Shown: in pieces, positions 60,965 to 64,000 of the stretch
Position numbering within the stretch: position 1 is the first letter of the stretch
Layout: each line of letters opens with the position of its first letter
Source of the DNA: Achromobacter piechaudii NBRC 102461
GTDB lineage: Bacteria; Pseudomonadota; Gammaproteobacteria; Burkholderiales; Burkholderiaceae_B
Direction of reading: 5' to 3'
DNA length: 64,000 nucleotides
Assembly (NCBI RefSeq): GCF_001571245.1
Contig: NZ_BCTK01000013.1
Span: 62,001 to 126,000, forward strand
The notes under the pieces: generated by a model
Told to the model about the DNA's origin: nothing
Databases searched by the model: none
What the model saw: only the letters and a program-made list of their open reading frames with translations
Made by a program: the position numbers and the translations under genes

Positions 60965-62575
60965 ATGAACACCCGCGACACATCTCACCTGGCAAGCCTT
61001 TCCCCGTTTGAATTGAAAGACGAGCTTATCAAGTTGGCCGGCAGCGCGAGCAACAGGCTGATGCTTAACGCCGGCAGAGGAAACCCCAACTTCCTCGCGA
61101 CGGTTCCCCGTCACGGATTCTGGCAGCTGGGGCTCTTTGCGATGGTCGAGTCCGAGCGGTCGTTTTCCTATCTTGCCGAAGGGGTGGGCGGATTCCCAAG
61201 GCGGGAAGGCATCGACGAGCGTTTCGATCTGTTCGCGCGCAGCCATGCCGAGGTTCCGGGCGTGAAGTTTCTTGCGGGGGCCGTGTCGTTCGTGCGAGAC
61301 CAGCTGGGCCTGGACAGCGGCGACTTTCTGTACGAGATGTGCGCCGGCATCCTGGCATGCAGCTATCCCGTGCCGGACCGCATGCTCAAGCTGTCGGAAG
61401 CAATCGTGAAGCAGTACATCCGCAAAGAAATGATCGGCGGCCGTCCGTATGGCGGAGATTTCGATTTGTATGCCGTCGAAGGCGGCACGGCCGCCATGAC
61501 GTATCTGTTCAACTCGATGAAAGTGAACCACCTGCTCAAGGCGGGCGACGTCATCGCGCTGGGCAAGCCGATTTTCACGCCCTACATAGAAATCCCCGAG
61601 CTGTCGGAATTTGGCCTGACCGAACTGGCCATCGACGCCGACGCCGCCAATGGCTGGCAGTACCCGGAGAAAGAACTCGACAAGCTGCGCGACCCCAAAG
61701 TGAAGGCGTTCTTCCTGGTGAACCCCAGCAACCCGCCCTCGGTGAAGGTCAGCGACAAGAGCCTGGAATACCTGGCCGGCATCGTCAAGGATCGTCCTGA
61801 CCTGATCATCCTGACCGACGACGTCTACGGCACATTCGCCGACAACTTCGTTTCGCTGTTCGCGCTATGCCCCCGCAATACGTTGCTGGTCTATTCCTAT
61901 TCCAAATACTTCGGCGCGACCGGTTGGCGTCTGGGCGTCATCGCCACGGACAAGTCCAATATCTTCGACGAGAAAATCGCGCAGCTGCCGAAGGCGGAGC
62001 GCGACGACCTGAACAAGCGCTATTCGTCGATCACCACCGAACCCGAGAAACTGCCCTTCATCGACCGCGTCGTGGCCGACAGCCGCACGGTGGCGCTGAA
62101 TCACACCGCCGGCCTGTCCACGCCCCAGCAGGTCCAGATGGTGCTGTTCTCGCTCTTCTCGCTCATGGACACCACCGAAAGCTACAAGAAGGCGATGAAG
62201 CGGCTGATCCGAGGGCGCAAGGCCGCGCTCTATCGCGGCATGGGCGCTGCCGCTCAGGCGGTGGACGAGAACGTGGTCGATTACTACACGCTGCTGGATG
62301 TGGAACAGATGAGTCGGGAAGTCGGGGCGGACTTCGTCAAATGGCTGCTGGCCTCGATCAAGCCGCATGAGCTGCTGTTCCGGCTAGCGGAAGAGGCCGG
62401 GGTAGTGCTGTTGCCGGGCAAGGGCTTTGGCACGCTGCACCCCTCGGGCCGCGTCTCGCTGGCCAACTTGAACGAGCAGGACTACGTGAAGATCGGCCAG
62501 TGCGTGCGCAAGCTTCGTGACGAATATCTGGAGCGCTATCGGCAACAGCAGGGCGGTGCTGCCAAGGGCCGTTAG
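60965..62575 (+). CDS. asdA: Aspartate 4-decarboxylase (bifunctional aminotransferase type)
   Basis: The 536-residue PLP enzyme is of the AsdA family, which removes the beta-carboxyl group of aspartate to give alanine and CO2, consuming a proton. The PLP Lys is residue 314 in VYSYSKYFGATGWRLG; the aminotransferase landmarks VNPSNPPSVKVSD and the final RVSLANLNEQDY are present. The length is that of AsdA (about 530). It is 58 bases upstream of an aspartate:alanine antiporter, with which it forms a proton-motive metabolic cycle. An FNR-like box lies upstream. Confidence 0.94.
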   Translation: MNTRDTSHLASLSPFELKDELIKLAGSASNRLMLNAGRGNPNFLATVPRHGFWQLGLFAMVESERSFSYLAEGVGGFPRREGIDERFDLFARSHAEVPGVKFLAGAVSFVRDQLGLDSGDFLYEMCAGILACSYPVPDRMLKLSEAIVKQYIRKEMIGGRPYGGDFDLYAVEGGTAAMTYLFNSMKVNHLLKAGDVIALGKPIFTPYIEIPELSEFGLTELAIDADAANGWQYPEKELDKLRDPKVKAFFLVNPSNPPSVKVSDKSLEYLAGIVKDRPDLIILTDDVYGTFADNFVSLFALCPRNTLLVYSYSKYFGATGWRLGVIATDKSNIFDEKIAQLPKAERDDLNKRYSSITTEPEKLPFIDRVVADSRTVALNHTAGLSTPQQVQMVLFSLFSLMDTTESYKKAMKRLIRGRKAALYRGMGAAAQAVDENVVDYYTLLDVEQMSREVGADFVKWLLASIKPHELLFRLAEEAGVVLLPGKGFGTLHPSGRVSLANLNEQDYVKIGQCVRKLRDEYLERYRQQQGGAAKGR

Positions 62576-62633
62576 AGACTGCCGGCCCGCCTGACAAGAA
62601 CGTTGGCATCAAAGAGCCATCAAGGAGACAGTC

Positions 62634-64000
62634 ATGGACTGGTTTGTATCTACGCTGAAGGCCTACCCTGAAATCGCGATATTCCTGTCGCTGGGTATCG
62701 GCTATTGGGTGGGCGGAAAGAGCTTCAAGGGTTTCAGCCTTGGAGCGGTGACTGCAACCTTGCTGGTGGCGATCGGCATCGGCATCCTGGGGGTGAAAAT
62801 ATCTCCCAATGTGAAGTCGGTCTTCTTCCTGATGTTCCTGTTTGCCGTGGGCTATGGCGTGGGGCCCCAGTTCGTGCGAGGCATCGCCAAGGACGGCTTG
62901 CCCCAGGCAATCTTCGCCGTCGTCATGGCGTTGCTGTCGTTGGGCGCGGCGGTCGTCGCCGCGCTTCTCGCGGGATACGACCTGGGATCCGCGGCGGGGC
63001 TGTTTGCGGGTTCGCAGACCATCTCCGCTTCGATGGGCCTGGCTACCGACGCGATCAACCGCCTTGGACGTTCGCCCGAGGAAAGCCAGGCGCTGCTGGA
63101 CGCCATGCCGATCGCCTACGCGGTCACGTACATATTCGGCACGGTGGGCTCGGCGATCATCCTGGCGCAGATCGGTCCGAAGCTGCTTGGTATCGACCTC
63201 GTGGCGGCATGCAAGCAGTACGAGCAGAAGATGGGCGCGGGGGGCGGGGCGGAAGACGCGTCGAACTGGTACGAATTCGAGGTGCGTGCTTATTCCGTGG
63301 CGGCGCAAAGCCCATTTATTGGCAGAACCGTCGGCGAACTGGAGGCGGGCACGCAGCCAGGCGTGCGCGCCTTCGTCGAGCGGATCAGGCGAGACGGCGT
63401 GATCATCGAGGCGGATCAGGCGACCGTGATCCAGGCCGGCGATGTGGTCGCCATCGGCGGCAAGCGCGACCAACTGATCGCGCGCTTGGGGCCCAGCGGC
63501 CGCGAGGTGGAAGACGCCGAACTGCTGGACATCAAGACCGAGGGTGTCGATATCTATATCTCGAACAAATCGGTGGACGGCAAGCCGCTGGAAGAGCTGG
63601 CGCGTTGGCCGGGCGCGCGCGGGGTGTTCCTGAAGAAAATCCGGCGCGGTCCGACCGAGACCGTGATTCCCATCCTGCCCAAGACCCAGTTGTTTCGAGG
63701 CGATGTCATCACCGTGGTCGGCAGGACGCAGGACATCGGGGCCGCCGCCAAGAACCTGGGCTATGTCGATCGGCCCACCAGCATCACCGATGTCGCCTTC
63801 ATGTCCCTGGCGATAACCGCCGGTGCGCTGATCGGCGCCGTGGTGATCAATGTCCGCGGCATACCGCTGACGATTTCCACCGCAGGCGGCGCGCTGATCG
63901 CGGGCATCGTGTTTGGCTGGTTTCGCGCCATCCATCCCACGTTTGGCCGCATCCCGGAACCGACGCTCTGGTTCATGAACTCTGTCGGCTTGAATGTGTT
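62634..64000 (+). CDS. aspT: Aspartate:alanine antiporter (C-terminus outside window)
   Basis: At least 455 residues are visible with no stop before the end of the window. The protein starts [27 protein letters not shown] and has about six membrane helices in the first 190 residues, including [12 protein letters not shown]. Two cytoplasmic RCK_C (TrkA_C)-like domains lie near residues 215-350, and further helices begin near 390. This layout is that of AspT, which exchanges aspartate for alanine electrogenically; with AsdA the pair generates a proton gradient. GGAG precedes the ATG at 62634. Confidence 0.93.
   Translation, partial: MDWFVSTLKAYPEIAIFLSLGIGYWVGGKSFKGFSLGAVTATLLVAIGIGILGVKISPNVKSVFFLMFLFAVGYGVGPQFVRGIAKDGLPQAIFAVVMALLSLGAAVVAALLAGYDLGSAAGLFAGSQTISASMGLATDAINRLGRSPEESQALLDAMPIAYAVTYIFGTVGSAIILAQIGPKLLGIDLVAACKQYEQKMGAGGGAEDASNWYEFEVRAYSVAAQSPFIGRTVGELEAGTQPGVRAFVERIRRDGVIIEADQATVIQAGDVVAIGGKRDQLIARLGPSGREVEDAELLDIKTEGVDIYISNKSVDGKPLEELARWPGARGVFLKKIRRGPTETVIPILPKTQLFRGDVITVVGRTQDIGAAAKNLGYVDRPTSITDVAFMSLAITAGALIGAVVINVRGIPLTISTAGGALIAGIVFGWFRAIHPTFGRIPEPTLWFMNSVGLNV

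Overview
The window is GC-rich betaproteobacterial chromosome, most likely Achromobacter or a close Alcaligenaceae relative. The evidence is a Bug/TctC-type solute-binding protein, an autotransporter, FecI/FecR/TonB iron signalling, a Liv-type ABC operon, and uniformly high-GC coding. This is inferred from gene content; I could not run a similarity search. I saw no rRNA, tRNA, CRISPR array or insertion sequence.

Region 1 (1-19.8 kb) is a stress and envelope island. It holds small hydrophilic or membrane proteins, a CheB-type methylesterase, a 16-Cys four-helix-bundle protein and a DUF2243 membrane protein. It also holds a glycosyltransferase fused to UDP-galactopyranose mutase, a glycoside hydrolase, an ABC exporter, Mn-catalase, GalU, NadE, a giant CheB-CheR-PAS-kinase-receiver hybrid, a PIG-L deacetylase, a VOC protein and two CrpP/RMF-like paralogues. 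Many of these genes are preceded by a -24/-12 (sigma-54) promoter matching GGYAYG-N4-TTGC, usually 27-43 nt upstream of the start codon once the predicted transcription start is placed. The island therefore looks like one RpoN-dependent regulon.

Region 2 (19.8-33.1 kb) starts with an autotransporter. It is followed by an ECF41-type sigma factor with its usual carboxymuconolactone-decarboxylase and epimerase/oxidoreductase partners, plus LysR and cupin genes. Two GTTGCC-N5-GGCAAC palindromes with LysR-box geometry link these genes. An MBL-fold hydrolase, a TonB receptor/FecR/FecI iron unit and a flavodoxin with an FNR-like box complete the region.

Region 3 (33.1-44.8 kb) is a catabolic and uptake cluster. 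A GntR/FCD regulator, an alpha/beta hydrolase, a lactonase-like MBL protein and a complete branched-chain-type ABC transporter lie on the minus strand. A decarboxylase-like protein, a 3-hydroxyisobutyrate-dehydrogenase-like enzyme and a Bug binding protein lie on the plus strand. A perfect palindrome fitting the FadR-family operator sits in the divergent promoter. MFS and DUF486 genes follow.

Region 4 (44.9-54.1 kb) contains a lipoprotein, a sensor kinase, an NtrC-type regulator, and a periplasmic protein behind a textbook sigma-54 promoter with two tandem enhancer palindromes. This looks like a self-contained two-component system with its own target. It is followed by an SH3-like protein, an MFS transporter coupled to an internally deleted NmrA-type remnant, an isochorismatase-family hydrolase and a LysR regulator.

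Region 5 (54.2-64 kb) is a low-oxygen/energy-stress island: P-type ATPase, universal stress protein, Hsp20, Zn-alcohol dehydrogenase, MscS channel, aspartate 4-decarboxylase and an aspartate:alanine antiporter that runs off the window. Three TTGAC-N4-GTCAA boxes (FNR/CRP-superfamily type) lie in front of its transcription units.
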